In this document: positions 1-6,376 of the stretch, one piece after another
Layout: the number at the start of each line of letters is the position of its first letter
Numbering within the stretch: position 1 is the stretch's first letter
Origin: JACOTV01 sp964445135
GTDB taxonomy: Bacteria; Patescibacteriota; Microgenomatia; UBA1406; GWC2-37-13
Assembly: GCA_964445135.1 (NCBI GenBank)
Contig: CAYUJW010000039.1
Location: forward strand, 1 to 9,792
DNA length: 9,792 nt
Direction of reading: 5' to 3'
The notes under the pieces: model-generated
What the model was told of the DNA's origin: nothing
The model's database searches: none
The model's input: only the letters and a program-made list of their open reading frames with translations
Made by a program: the position numbers and the translations under genes

Positions 1-1
1 C

Positions 2-1234
2 GCAACAAGCGATAATAACAAAGAAATGGTGATTATTAACCACAATCAATATTCAAACGTTGCTCAAAAAATATATGCAGAAAGCGGATATTTTAATGCG
101 TCAGGGTCAACTGATGGGCGCAGCTTATTTGTGTTGGGTGGACGTGGATACTTGGCGGCTGGAAACTATTTGTATGTCATCAATCTCTCATCAAACAGCG
201 GCTCAAGGCCACAAATAGGATCGCGTATTCAGTTTGCAGACTCAGGAGATTATGCAGGCAAAATCTATGCAATTGACCAAGGGGGCACAAGCTATGTGTT
301 TGTATCAATTATCGGAGGAACTGTCGATGAGCTTAAAATTATCAATGCGACAAATCCGAATGTAAGTGCTCAGTGGCGCGTAGTAGGAGCCATAAACATT
401 GAGCCAAATAACTGCAGTAGTCTTGAATCGGGAAAGTCAGTCTTTGTCAACGGGGGAGGAAATCGTGCATATATATCGTCGGTGAATGACAATAATTTCA
501 AAGAATTTTTTGTTCTAGATACGGGAAACAAATCGTCACCATCTTTGATTGGCGGCTTTGCAACACAGCCAACATGTACAAATGGCGGCGGCTACGAGGC
601 AGGCGGTATGGACCCTTCGCAGTCAACCGTGGTCAATAATGTCGAAGATCGGGCAATCTTGGTGGGGAATGACGCCACAGGTGATGCGATTAATTCGCAA
701 GAGTACCAGGTACTTGATCTGTCTGATGAGGCGCATCCAACAAAGTGTGGAGGATTAAATTTTAACCAAGGAATCAATGGTGTTGCAGCCGTGAAGGAGA
801 CAGATGGCGATGCATATGCCTATGTAATTACCGGCGACTCGGCAACTGATGTGAAGGTGATAGCAGGCGGCCCTGATGGTTCATATCAGGAAGAGGGAAC
901 ATATGAGTCTGCGATATTTGACGCTGGTTCTTCGGCGCTTTTTAATGGCTATCAAGCAACGTTTACGCAACCGGCCAACACCACGCTTCAATGGCAAGTG
1001 GCAAGCGCCGACCCGGTATCTGGTAGTTGTAGTAGTGCAAATTACCAATATGTCGGTCCCGATGGCACGGCAAACACGTACTTTACGGCCGCACAAGGAG
1101 CATTGCCGCTGAACGATGATAATTCGGGATATGAAAATCCCGCACAGTGTACGAGATATCGTGCCACCTTCACAACCACCGACTATAACGTAACTGCCAG
1201 CTTGCAGAGCATGATATTCAACTATTCTCCGTAA
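2..1234 (+). CDS. Secreted beta-propeller surface protein, 5' end outside the window
   Basis: The frame is open to the left edge (eight sense codons precede the first ATG at 26), so the true start is probably upstream; 410 residues are visible. Five blade-like segments lie at about 127-231, 259-395, 434-559, 631-763 and 772-870. Each has a hydrophobic strand followed by a motif such as LYVINLSS, LKIINATNP, FFVLDTGN or YQVLDLSDEAHP, which resembles LVIVD-type propeller repeats. From about 899 a beta-sandwich-like domain follows, containing IFDAGSS, YVGPDGTANTYFT and a terminal strand ending MIFNYSP, a pattern common in modular bacterial surface proteins. Five cysteines and high Asn/Ser/Gly/Thr content suit an exported protein. 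It ends 5 nt before a pseudopilin gene, so it is probably part of a pilus operon and may itself start with a prepilin leader, which cannot be seen here. Adhesion is inferred from context only. Confidence 0.72.
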   Translation, partial: ATSDNNKEMVIINHNQYSNVAQKIYAESGYFNASGSTDGRSLFVLGGRGYLAAGNYLYVINLSSNSGSRPQIGSRIQFADSGDYAGKIYAIDQGGTSYVFVSIIGGTVDELKIINATNPNVSAQWRVVGAINIEPNNCSSLESGKSVFVNGGGNRAYISSVNDNNFKEFFVLDTGNKSSPSLIGGFATQPTCTNGGGYEAGGMDPSQSTVVNNVEDRAILVGNDATGDAINSQEYQVLDLSDEAHPTKCGGLNFNQGINGVAAVKETDGDAYAYVITGDSATDVKVIAGGPDGSYQEEGTYESAIFDAGSSALFNGYQATFTQPANTTLQWQVASADPVSGSCSSANYQYVGPDGTANTYFTAAQGALPLNDDNSGYENPAQCTRYRATFTTTDYNVTASLQSMIFNYSP

Positions 1235-1239
1235 TACCT

Positions 1240-1749
1240 ATGTCATTAATCTCCCACAAAATAAACGCCAAGTCAGCATTTACGACAATTGAATTAGCGC
1301 TCTACATTGCCTTATTGAGCATTGTTCTTATTTTAGTTTCGCGCATTTTTACCCAGGCGCTTGACGTGAGTCAGGAATCGCGGATTGTTTCGGCGGTGGA
1401 GCGGGATGCGCGTTTTATTGATGCACGATTGCGATATGACATCGCACGAGCACAAGATGTCACAACTCCCGTATCAGCTGGGGCAAGTGGTAGTTCTTTG
1501 GCGCTTGATATGGGTGCTTCAACGGCAACGTATACCCTTGCGGCAGGCGTGTTATATCTTGATGGAGTTCAGATAAACAGTCATCAAACCATGATTGATT
1601 CGATAAGCTTTACCCGTATTCAAGCGACAGATGGACAGCCCACTGTGCGGGCAACATTCACCATATCAAGCATTGAAGAAGCAGTGGCACAAGGCACCAA
1701 GCAGCAAACATTCCAAACGACGTATGGCCTCAGCGGACCCTCAGAGTAA
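1240..1749 (+). CDS. Minor type IV pseudopilin (PulJ/GspJ-like)
   Basis: The 169-residue protein begins with a basic leader followed by a class III prepilin signal: cleavage is predicted between Ala13 and Phe14 (AFTTIELALYIALL), with Glu18 at mature position +5 and a hydrophobic helix to about residue 37. The -1 residue is Ala rather than the usual Gly, which prepilin peptidases can accept. The remainder is a small mixed alpha/beta domain without cysteine; VLYLDGVQI and the strand VRATFTISSI are typical of PulJ-like minor pilins. It lies 5 nt after the propeller gene, so the two are probably cotranscribed. No Shine-Dalgarno is visible before ATG 1240, which suggests translational coupling. 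It probably acts in the inner membrane and pilus base or tip; exact subunit identity is uncertain. Confidence 0.85.
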   Translation: MSLISHKINAKSAFTTIELALYIALLSIVLILVSRIFTQALDVSQESRIVSAVERDARFIDARLRYDIARAQDVTTPVSAGASGSSLALDMGASTATYTLAAGVLYLDGVQINSHQTMIDSISFTRIQATDGQPTVRATFTISSIEEAVAQGTKQQTFQTTYGLSGPSE

Positions 1750-1764
1750 GAGGTGAGTTTAAAG

Positions 1765-2844
1765 TCATTCAACACTTCCTAAGATGATGGTGACTCCAAC
1801 AGCCGGGCTTTCTGCCTCTTGTATGTTGTATTCAGGCTCGTGAGTTTTGAGCAGTCGCTCGACGCGCTCTCTGAGTGCCGGTGGATATTTTGCATCAATA
1901 AACACAATTGTCTGGCTCGTTGATATTGCGGTTTGCTGATTTGTTGGACTCATATTAAATCCTGCCTGCTGAAATGTTTTGGCGACCTCTTCCGCTTTAG
2001 CCAAGGCGTTTTGCGAAGCAAGAATCTGCACAGAGACGGTTGTCAGATCCGGCATCGCTGCTTGATTTGCGCTCGTATTTTGCGCAGTGTTTGTGGTGGG
2101 CGTTTGAGCTTGAGCGAGAGTGGATGTTGGTTTGGTCGGGGGCTGACGTTGCCAAATAAGCATGCCAACAAGCACAATCACCAGGAGCGCAAACACTGGA
2201 ACCAGTAACTTTAGTGAGTTGGATTTCTTTGGTTGTTTTGTGCTTTTTGTATCACTTGTTGGGCCCATCGTCGGGGGAAAGGCAGGTGCCTGTGGCTCGG
2301 GTTTGGGCTCTTCAGAGTCTGCGCTTAAACCATATTGTTCAAGGCCACCTGCTTGTTCAAGCATGGTGGCTGCAGACTGCGAATTAAGAGGAGCAAGTTG
2401 AAGGTTTGTGGTATTAAGCAATGACAACGGCAGCATGACTCCGACGGTAGATCCGTTTTTTTCTATAATTCGCTTGATGTATTTGAGAAACGAATAGTTA
2501 GTAGCAAGCACCATCGTTTCAGTGGCCGACTGTACCAAGGTATGCGCGATGCGCTCAAAGGGCACCAAGTCCAGAAACGACTCAACATCAGTTTCAGTCT
2601 GCTCTGAATTGGTGATGACTTTTTGAAACATGAGGCGTGGGTCCACCATGATTGCCACCATATTTGGGCCTTGTGAAAGGAGCGGCTGAAGGAGGGCGCC
2701 GAGCTGATCTGGGTTGATGACTTCCATGTCTCCGACCACCTCTTTTGACAGGGGGATTGTCTGAATCTGGGATGACGCCGTATCGTACCAATTGAGCTGA
2801 TTTGGTTCAAGATACAAAAGAGTGCTATATGTTGAGTGTGACAT
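1765..2844 (-). CDS. Single-pass membrane protein: possible PilM/GspL-like N-terminal domain plus C-terminal LytR_C-like domain
   Basis: The protein has 359 residues when started at ATG 2844. A TTG start at 2865 would overlap the upstream gene and is less likely. Residues 1-170 form an apparently cytoplasmic domain; VAIMVDPRLMFQKVI, FLDLVPFE and MVLATNYSFLKYIKRIIEKNG resemble part of the SHS2-type fold of PilM/GspL. No actin-like phosphate loops are seen, so ATP binding is not claimed. A Pro/Glu/Lys-rich linker with a basic patch (about 198-210) precedes one transmembrane helix (211-231), implying N-in/C-out topology. A Thr/Gln/Asn-rich spacer (233-266) leads to residues 268-358, which match the LytR_C pattern: VSVQILASQNALAKAEEVA, then a 'YPP' segment and a final VTIILG strand. 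It follows the PilX-like gene by 5 nt and is probably in its operon. A pilus-assembly scaffold or cell-wall linker is an inference. Confidence 0.72.
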   Translation of the reverse strand: MSHSTYSTLLYLEPNQLNWYDTASSQIQTIPLSKEVVGDMEVINPDQLGALLQPLLSQGPNMVAIMVDPRLMFQKVITNSEQTETDVESFLDLVPFERIAHTLVQSATETMVLATNYSFLKYIKRIIEKNGSTVGVMLPLSLLNTTNLQLAPLNSQSAATMLEQAGGLEQYGLSADSEEPKPEPQAPAFPPTMGPTSDTKSTKQPKKSNSLKLLVPVFALLVIVLVGMLIWQRQPPTKPTSTLAQAQTPTTNTAQNTSANQAAMPDLTTVSVQILASQNALAKAEEVAKTFQQAGFNMSPTNQQTAISTSQTIVFIDAKYPPALRERVERLLKTHEPEYNIQEAESPAVGVTIILGSVE

Positions 2845-2849
2845 AGGGG

Positions 2850-3236
2850 TTATTCTTCGTTCCAAGATAAGACCGAGATGACGCCACCTGTTGAGGAGGT
2901 GACTGCCTCGATTGTTCGCTCATGGTCAGGGACGGTGCCGGTTGATCGAATTGTTTTTTGCGTTGTACCAGTGACTGTCACGGTGGCAGTTCCATCGCCC
3001 ACGGTCAGCGTCTCGCCGGTATAATTTGGATCACGAATGAGGCGAATCATCGCGTTTTCCACACCGCTTTCTGCGATGTGAAGGGCATCGAGCCCGGCCT
3101 CAGTGCTGGAGGTGCTGCGGCCTGAAATAATATTGACGGCGACCGTTGCCGTAACAACTGACATGGCAATCGCAATAAATGTGACAAGCAGTATCATTGC
3201 TTGACCATTTTGGCGGATTCTATCATGATGGTCCAT
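2850..3236 (-). CDS. PilX-like minor pilin / pilus assembly protein
   Basis: This 128-residue protein has a short charged N-terminus (MDHHDRIRQNGQAM), one hydrophobic helix (about 14-36) and, directly after it, ALHIAESGVENAMIRLIRDPNY. This 'A.A.sGve.A..rL' pattern is the hallmark of the PilX N-terminal family. The rest is a small beta-rich, Thr/Val-rich domain (TVGDGTATVTVTG) ending VLSWNEE. Unlike the neighbouring pilins it has no canonical G|FxxxE cleavage site, as is usual for PilX-like proteins in these lineages. Start ATG 3236 is well placed relative to the helix. It is the first gene of a two-gene minus-strand unit with the LytR_C-like gene. A weak -10-like TATGGT (3247-3252) lies 10 nt upstream, without a well-spaced -35. 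Confidence 0.8.
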   Translation of the reverse strand: MDHHDRIRQNGQAMILLVTFIAIAMSVVTATVAVNIISGRSTSSTEAGLDALHIAESGVENAMIRLIRDPNYTGETLTVGDGTATVTVTGTTQKTIRSTGTVPDHERTIEAVTSSTGGVISVLSWNEE

Positions 3237-3295
3237 GTTTCATGCTACCATATTTCCCGCCTCACAGTCCACACGTGTCAATGAGGGTAACTTAC

Positions 3296-3334
3296 GTGCG
3301 AAAGATGCAAAATGCGCTTGACATAGTTTCGCAC
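3296..3334. promoter_or_regulatory. 8-bp perfect inverted repeat around the pilin promoter -35
   Basis: GTGCGAAA at 3296-3303 is repeated in inverted orientation as TTTCGCAC at 3327-3334. Arm centres are 31 bp apart, about three helical turns, so both arms would face the same side of the DNA. The right arm lies in the spacer of the pilin promoter and the -35 box lies between the arms. It could be a repressor or activator site; by a rough estimate a chance match is not excluded (several percent in a region of this size). Confidence 0.3.
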
Positions 3335-3347
3335 ACTTATCCATAAT
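3318..3347 (+). promoter_or_regulatory. Sigma70-type promoter of the type IV pilin gene
   Basis: A perfect -35 TTGACA (3318-3323) and a -10 CATAAT (3342-3347, five of six consensus bases) are separated by 18 bp. Transcription would start near 3354, only about 3 nt before ATG 3357, so the mRNA should be nearly leaderless. This is the most consensus-like promoter in the window and fits a strongly expressed pilin. Confidence 0.75.
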
Positions 3348-3356
3348 GAATGTATT

Positions 3357-3821
3357 ATGAACACACATGCATTTAAGCGCAAACAATCAGGGTTTACCCT
3401 CATCGAATTGTTAGTAGTTATTGGAATCTTATCGGTTCTTTTTGCCATCACCTTGATTGCAATTAATCCGTCACGACAATTCTCGCAAGCAAACGATGCA
3501 AAGCGCAGCAGTGATGTTTCAGCAATCTTGAATGCCATTTCGCAGTATCAAGTTGAAAACCAAGGCGCGTTGCCTGCTGGAATCGGTACAACTGCCGCCA
3601 TCATTGGAAGCGGTACCGGAGAAACTGATATCTGCACAGACCTCGTCCCAGACTTTTTGGCAGCACTTCCTGCTGATCCAACAGTCGGTGGAGGAGCACA
3701 GATTGAAGCTGCAGCATGTGCAGGTGCCTATGCCACAGGATACCGCGTAGTTGAAAGCGGTGGACGTGTGACGGTTGACGCACCAAGTGCTGAAAACGGA
3801 ACCATCAGCGTAACACGCTAA
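3357..3821 (+). CDS. Type IV pilin (probable major pilin)
   Basis: The 154-residue prepilin has a 12-residue basic leader (MNTHAFKRKQSG), a classical cleavage site G12|F13 and Glu17 at +5 (FTLIELLVVIGIL), followed by the long hydrophobic pilin helix. INPSRQFSQANDAKRSSDV after the helix is typical of pilins from Patescibacteria. The globular part has two cysteines, in DICTDL and AAACAG, that could form a disulfide loop, and a C-terminal hairpin (YRVVESGGRVTVDAP). The gene has its own promoter and is followed by an intrinsic terminator, so it looks monocistronic and highly expressed, which supports a major-pilin role. It is separated from the minor pilin genes by a divergent promoter region. 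The product would be cleaved by PilD and polymerised outside the membrane; the peptidase and motor genes are not in the window. Confidence 0.9.
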   Translation: MNTHAFKRKQSGFTLIELLVVIGILSVLFAITLIAINPSRQFSQANDAKRSSDVSAILNAISQYQVENQGALPAGIGTTAAIIGSGTGETDICTDLVPDFLAALPADPTVGGGAQIEAAACAGAYATGYRVVESGGRVTVDAPSAENGTISVTR

Positions 3822-3861
3822 GGTTTGCGGTTTATCTACCAACGACATTTAACCCAAATTG

Positions 3862-3888
3862 CCCCGGTCTGCCAAGATCGGGGTTTTT
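3862..3888 (+). terminator. Intrinsic terminator of the pilin gene
   Basis: CCCCGGTC (3862-3869) pairs with GATCGGGG (3876-3883) as an 8-bp stem with one G-U pair and a 6-nt loop, followed by five T residues (3884-3888). It lies 40 nt after the pilin stop codon and just upstream of the -10 box of the next gene. It is the only clear intrinsic terminator in the window. Confidence 0.88.
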
Positions 3889-3900
3889 GGTATAGTGGCG

Positions 3901-3906
3901 TATAAT
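3901..3906 (+). promoter_or_regulatory. -10 box of the glycoside hydrolase gene
   Basis: A perfect TATAAT lies 6 nt before ATG 3913, with a second -10-like TATAGT at 3891-3896. Transcription would start at or next to the A of the start codon. No good -35 is seen, because that region is occupied by the pilin terminator. Confidence 0.55.
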
Positions 3907-3912
3907 GGATGT

Positions 3913-5640
3913 ATGCAAATTCCGAGCCTGATCAATCGCATCTTGCTGCTTATTTTATTGTCGTTTGTCATGTTTGCGCCACAAAAGGCGTCTGCCGCTT
4001 CGGTGACACAGACCCAACAGGGCACGGCGAATAATAAATTTGGCATTCATTTGGCTGTTCCAAGCCGTGAAGATGAACAAGCTGCAGCAGCACTCGTCAA
4101 CTCAAGTGGTGGCGATTGGGGATACATCACGTTTGTTATTCAAGATAATGATCGCAACACTCAAAAGTGGCAAGAGACCTTTGATAGTTTGAGGCGCTTG
4201 CGACTCATTCCCATTATTCGTCTTGCCACACATCCTGAGGGTGCGTCATGGAAGCGGCCAACTACGGATGATGTTGAGGAGTGGGTGACATTTTTAGAAT
4301 CGCTTCATTGGGTTGTGAAAGATCGATACATCATCCTTTTTAACGAGCCAAATCATGCGGCAGAATGGGGAGGCGCGGTTGATGCCACAAACTATGCAAA
4401 AGTTTCATACGCGTACGCAAAAGCGCTTCGAGAAAAACGATCAGACTATGTAGTTATGCTCGCGGGCTTTGATGCGGCTGCTCCTCAACAACTCCCCAAG
4501 TATATGGATGAATACGAGTTTTTGAAAGAAATGTTTACAGCCGAACCAAAGCTTAAGCAATTAATCGGCGCATTAAGCTCGCACTCCTATCCAAATCCTG
4601 GTTTCTCGCAGCCGCCGACGGCCAGTGGGCGCACAAGCATTCGCGGGTATGAATGGGAGCTTGAGGTGCTTCGTGAGCTTGGAGTGACGCAAGATCTGCC
4701 GGTTTATATTACGGAGACTGGGTGGTCGCGCGATCGTCTGTCTGCGGCTACCGTTTCGCAGTATTTTGAACAAGCATTTTCCATCTGGAATACTGATCCG
4801 AGAGTTGAAGCGGTCACCCCATTTATACTCAATTATCAAGGACCACCCTTTTTGCAATTTTCCTGGCAGCTGCCTGAAGCGCGTGAATTTTATCCACAAT
4901 ATCATGCCGTCGCTTCGATGGAAAAAACTCCAGGACGCCCAGTTCAGGTTCAAAAGGGAAGTATTGCAGGACTGTTGCCCGAGAATATATTTGTTGATTC
5001 AACATATACATTCCGCTTGGCGCTTGATAACCAAGGTCAGGCAGTGTGGGATCGAAATGATGGGTACGAAATGCAGTTTGCACAAGGAGAGAGTTTGGCG
5101 GTTGGGAAATATTTCTTTGACGATGTGGTTGATGTGGAGCCATCAAGCGTCGATGAGGTGACGCTTTACATGCGAACTGGCACAAAGGTGGGGTCGGAAA
5201 AATGGAAGGTAAGCTTGGTGCGTGATAATCAGCCAATCATATCGCGCAATTGGAATGTAAATTTGCTGGCGCTTCCGAAGCTTACAGTAAATGTTGCGCT
5301 TTTCCCTCGCATTCGTTCAAAGCAGGAGCGTAACTTTGAGGTGCAAATGTTTGACGAAAATGAGCAATTGGTGTTTAAGCAAAAAAATCTAAAACGTAAT
5401 GGTGGGGCCCTCAGCATTGAGCGGGTAAAAAACATTTATGTTGGGGGTCGATATCGAGTTGTGGTGCTGAGCCGTCAGTATTTGCCTCGTCAATCATACA
5501 TTACCATCACGCCTGAAGATGGAGTTGTTGCGATGCGCCCCATGTTGCCTTTGGACTTTAACGAAGATGGGCATTTTAGCCTCTATGATGTGTGGGAATT
5601 GATCACGCACCCTTGGTATCTGGGATACTTTCTACCCTAA
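3913..5640 (+). CDS. Secreted clan-A-like glycoside hydrolase with Ig-like domain and C-terminal dockerin-like calcium loop
   Basis: Start ATG 3913 gives a 575-residue protein with a good Sec signal peptide (Arg9, hydrophobic core 10-22, AxA cleavage after Ala28). An in-frame ATG at 3859 lies upstream of the -10 box and the terminator and is rejected. Residues about 35-335 look like a (beta/alpha)8 barrel: FNEPNH carries the putative acid/base Glu145, SSHSYPNP holds His224/Tyr226, and YITETGW carries the putative nucleophile Glu268, the arrangement of clan GH-A. Residues about 349-452 resemble an NBR1-type Ig-like module (DNQGQAVWDRNDGYEM). A further beta domain (about 453-545) precedes DFNEDGHFSLYD (548-559), which fits the DxNxDGxxxxxD loop of dockerin/EF-hand modules, present once. 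A GH39- or GH5-like activity is possible, but neither substrate nor family can be fixed. It is probably exported and used for polysaccharide or cell-wall processing. Confidence 0.78.
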   Translation: MQIPSLINRILLLILLSFVMFAPQKASAASVTQTQQGTANNKFGIHLAVPSREDEQAAAALVNSSGGDWGYITFVIQDNDRNTQKWQETFDSLRRLRLIPIIRLATHPEGASWKRPTTDDVEEWVTFLESLHWVVKDRYIILFNEPNHAAEWGGAVDATNYAKVSYAYAKALREKRSDYVVMLAGFDAAAPQQLPKYMDEYEFLKEMFTAEPKLKQLIGALSSHSYPNPGFSQPPTASGRTSIRGYEWELEVLRELGVTQDLPVYITETGWSRDRLSAATVSQYFEQAFSIWNTDPRVEAVTPFILNYQGPPFLQFSWQLPEAREFYPQYHAVASMEKTPGRPVQVQKGSIAGLLPENIFVDSTYTFRLALDNQGQAVWDRNDGYEMQFAQGESLAVGKYFFDDVVDVEPSSVDEVTLYMRTGTKVGSEKWKVSLVRDNQPIISRNWNVNLLALPKLTVNVALFPRIRSKQERNFEVQMFDENEQLVFKQKNLKRNGGALSIERVKNIYVGGRYRVVVLSRQYLPRQSYITITPEDGVVAMRPMLPLDFNEDGHFSLYDVWELITHPWYLGYFLP

Positions 5641-5654
5641 CTCTCTGCTTCGCA

Positions 5655-6341
5655 TTAGACAATGACTGTGCTGCCAATTATTTGTTTAAGGTCGTCGTAC
5701 TTTTGCGCATACTCTTGGGCATTTTGAGACTTTGAAAAATAGCTGCCCGGTCCGACGATTGTTGGGTGATGTGGCCTTTGTAGGATTGTGTGAAGGGTTT
5801 GATCATTGATTGCCCCGTCAAGAATGATATCACCCTTATAGTGACACTCATGTAATTGATCAATAAGATTTAACGATTTTGACTCAAATGGCCTTCCTTG
5901 AGCGCCAGGATATACCGTCATTATCTGGATTGCTGGGATGATATTTAAGGAATATATATGGCTTATAGTTTCAATGGTATCGTCTGGATTTGCCACTAAA
6001 CCAAGACGAAACGAAAATGTATTATCGACAAACAATGAAGGCAAGGGCGCGGCGCTGTGATGAATAAGCGCATAGCGAATTTTCAATTTACTGTGAGAAA
6101 GTGTGGCAAGCGCCGCGCTATAATCGCGCACCATGAGATGAAAATCATATTCAAGATCCTTGTGCGCATCAAGCACTTCGAGTATTTCCTCAAGCGTAAG
6201 CGTAGTATTTTCAACAAGTATGCCATCTGCCACATCAATCTGCACTGTTTGAAAATGTGCCTTGGCAAGCTCAATTTCTCGAGCTAACGCTTCTTTTGTG
6301 GTCGTTAGTATGGTTGGATAAATTGTCACGGTGTTTGTCAT
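5655..6341 (-). CDS. rpe: Ribulose-phosphate 3-epimerase family protein
   Basis: The 228-residue length matches Rpe, a TIM barrel that interconverts ribulose 5-phosphate and xylulose 5-phosphate. Family landmarks appear in order: YPTIL (usually APSIL), QIDVADG (usually HVDVMDG), DFHLMV, ALIHHSAA, IMTVYPGAQGRPF (usually MTVNPGFGGQ.F), ILDGAI (usually VDGGI) and a phosphate-site-like VGPGSYF. Of the four metal ligands known in characterised enzymes (human His35, Asp37, His70, Asp175), Asp36, His68 and Asp175 are kept here, while the first is Gln34. The family assignment is good, but activity or substrate may differ from classical Rpe. It converges with the glycoside hydrolase gene (14-bp gap) and diverges from dprA (35 bp to ATG 6377). 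A possible -10 (TGTAAT, minus strand 6368-6363) would give a short leader. Confidence 0.75.
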   Translation of the reverse strand: MTNTVTIYPTILTTTKEALAREIELAKAHFQTVQIDVADGILVENTTLTLEEILEVLDAHKDLEYDFHLMVRDYSAALATLSHSKLKIRYALIHHSAAPLPSLFVDNTFSFRLGLVANPDDTIETISHIYSLNIIPAIQIMTVYPGAQGRPFESKSLNLIDQLHECHYKGDIILDGAINDQTLHTILQRPHHPTIVGPGSYFSKSQNAQEYAQKYDDLKQIIGSTVIV

Positions 6342-6363
6342 GATGTGTGACGGGTGCGTAAAT

Positions 6364-6369
6364 TACAAT
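6364..6369 (+). promoter_or_regulatory. -10 box of dprA
   Basis: TACAAT matches five of six -10 positions and ends 7 nt before ATG 6377, predicting a transcript that begins at about that codon. No strong -35 is visible. The box lies in the short divergent rpe-dprA gap and its reverse complement (ATTGTA) may overlap the rpe promoter. Confidence 0.42.
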
Positions 6370-6376
6370 AGTGCCC

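Noticed and set aside
2845..2865. TTG start at 2865 for the LytR_C-like membrane protein
   Set aside because: It overlaps the end of the PilX-like gene by 16 nt, while ATG 2844 lies 5 nt after it and gives a plausible N-terminus.
3276..3281. TTGACA on the minus strand as a -35 for the PilX-like gene
   Set aside because: The nearest -10-like hexamer (TATGGT, 3247-3252) is 23 bp away, which is too far for a normal sigma70 promoter.
3278..3538. Minus-strand frame crossing the pilin promoter and pilin N-terminus
   Set aside because: It is antisense to the conserved prepilin motif and to the promoter, and has no recognisable domain.
3859..3912. An N-terminal extension of the glycoside hydrolase starting at ATG 3859
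   Set aside because: It begins beside the pilin terminator hairpin and runs through it and the -10 box; starting at 3913 gives a clean signal peptide.
4573..5236. Open frames on the minus strand inside the glycoside hydrolase gene (for example 4573-4953 and 4829-5236)
   Set aside because: Their translations are low-complexity, Arg/Pro/Ser-rich or lack recognisable motifs, and the plus-strand gene accounts for the sequence.
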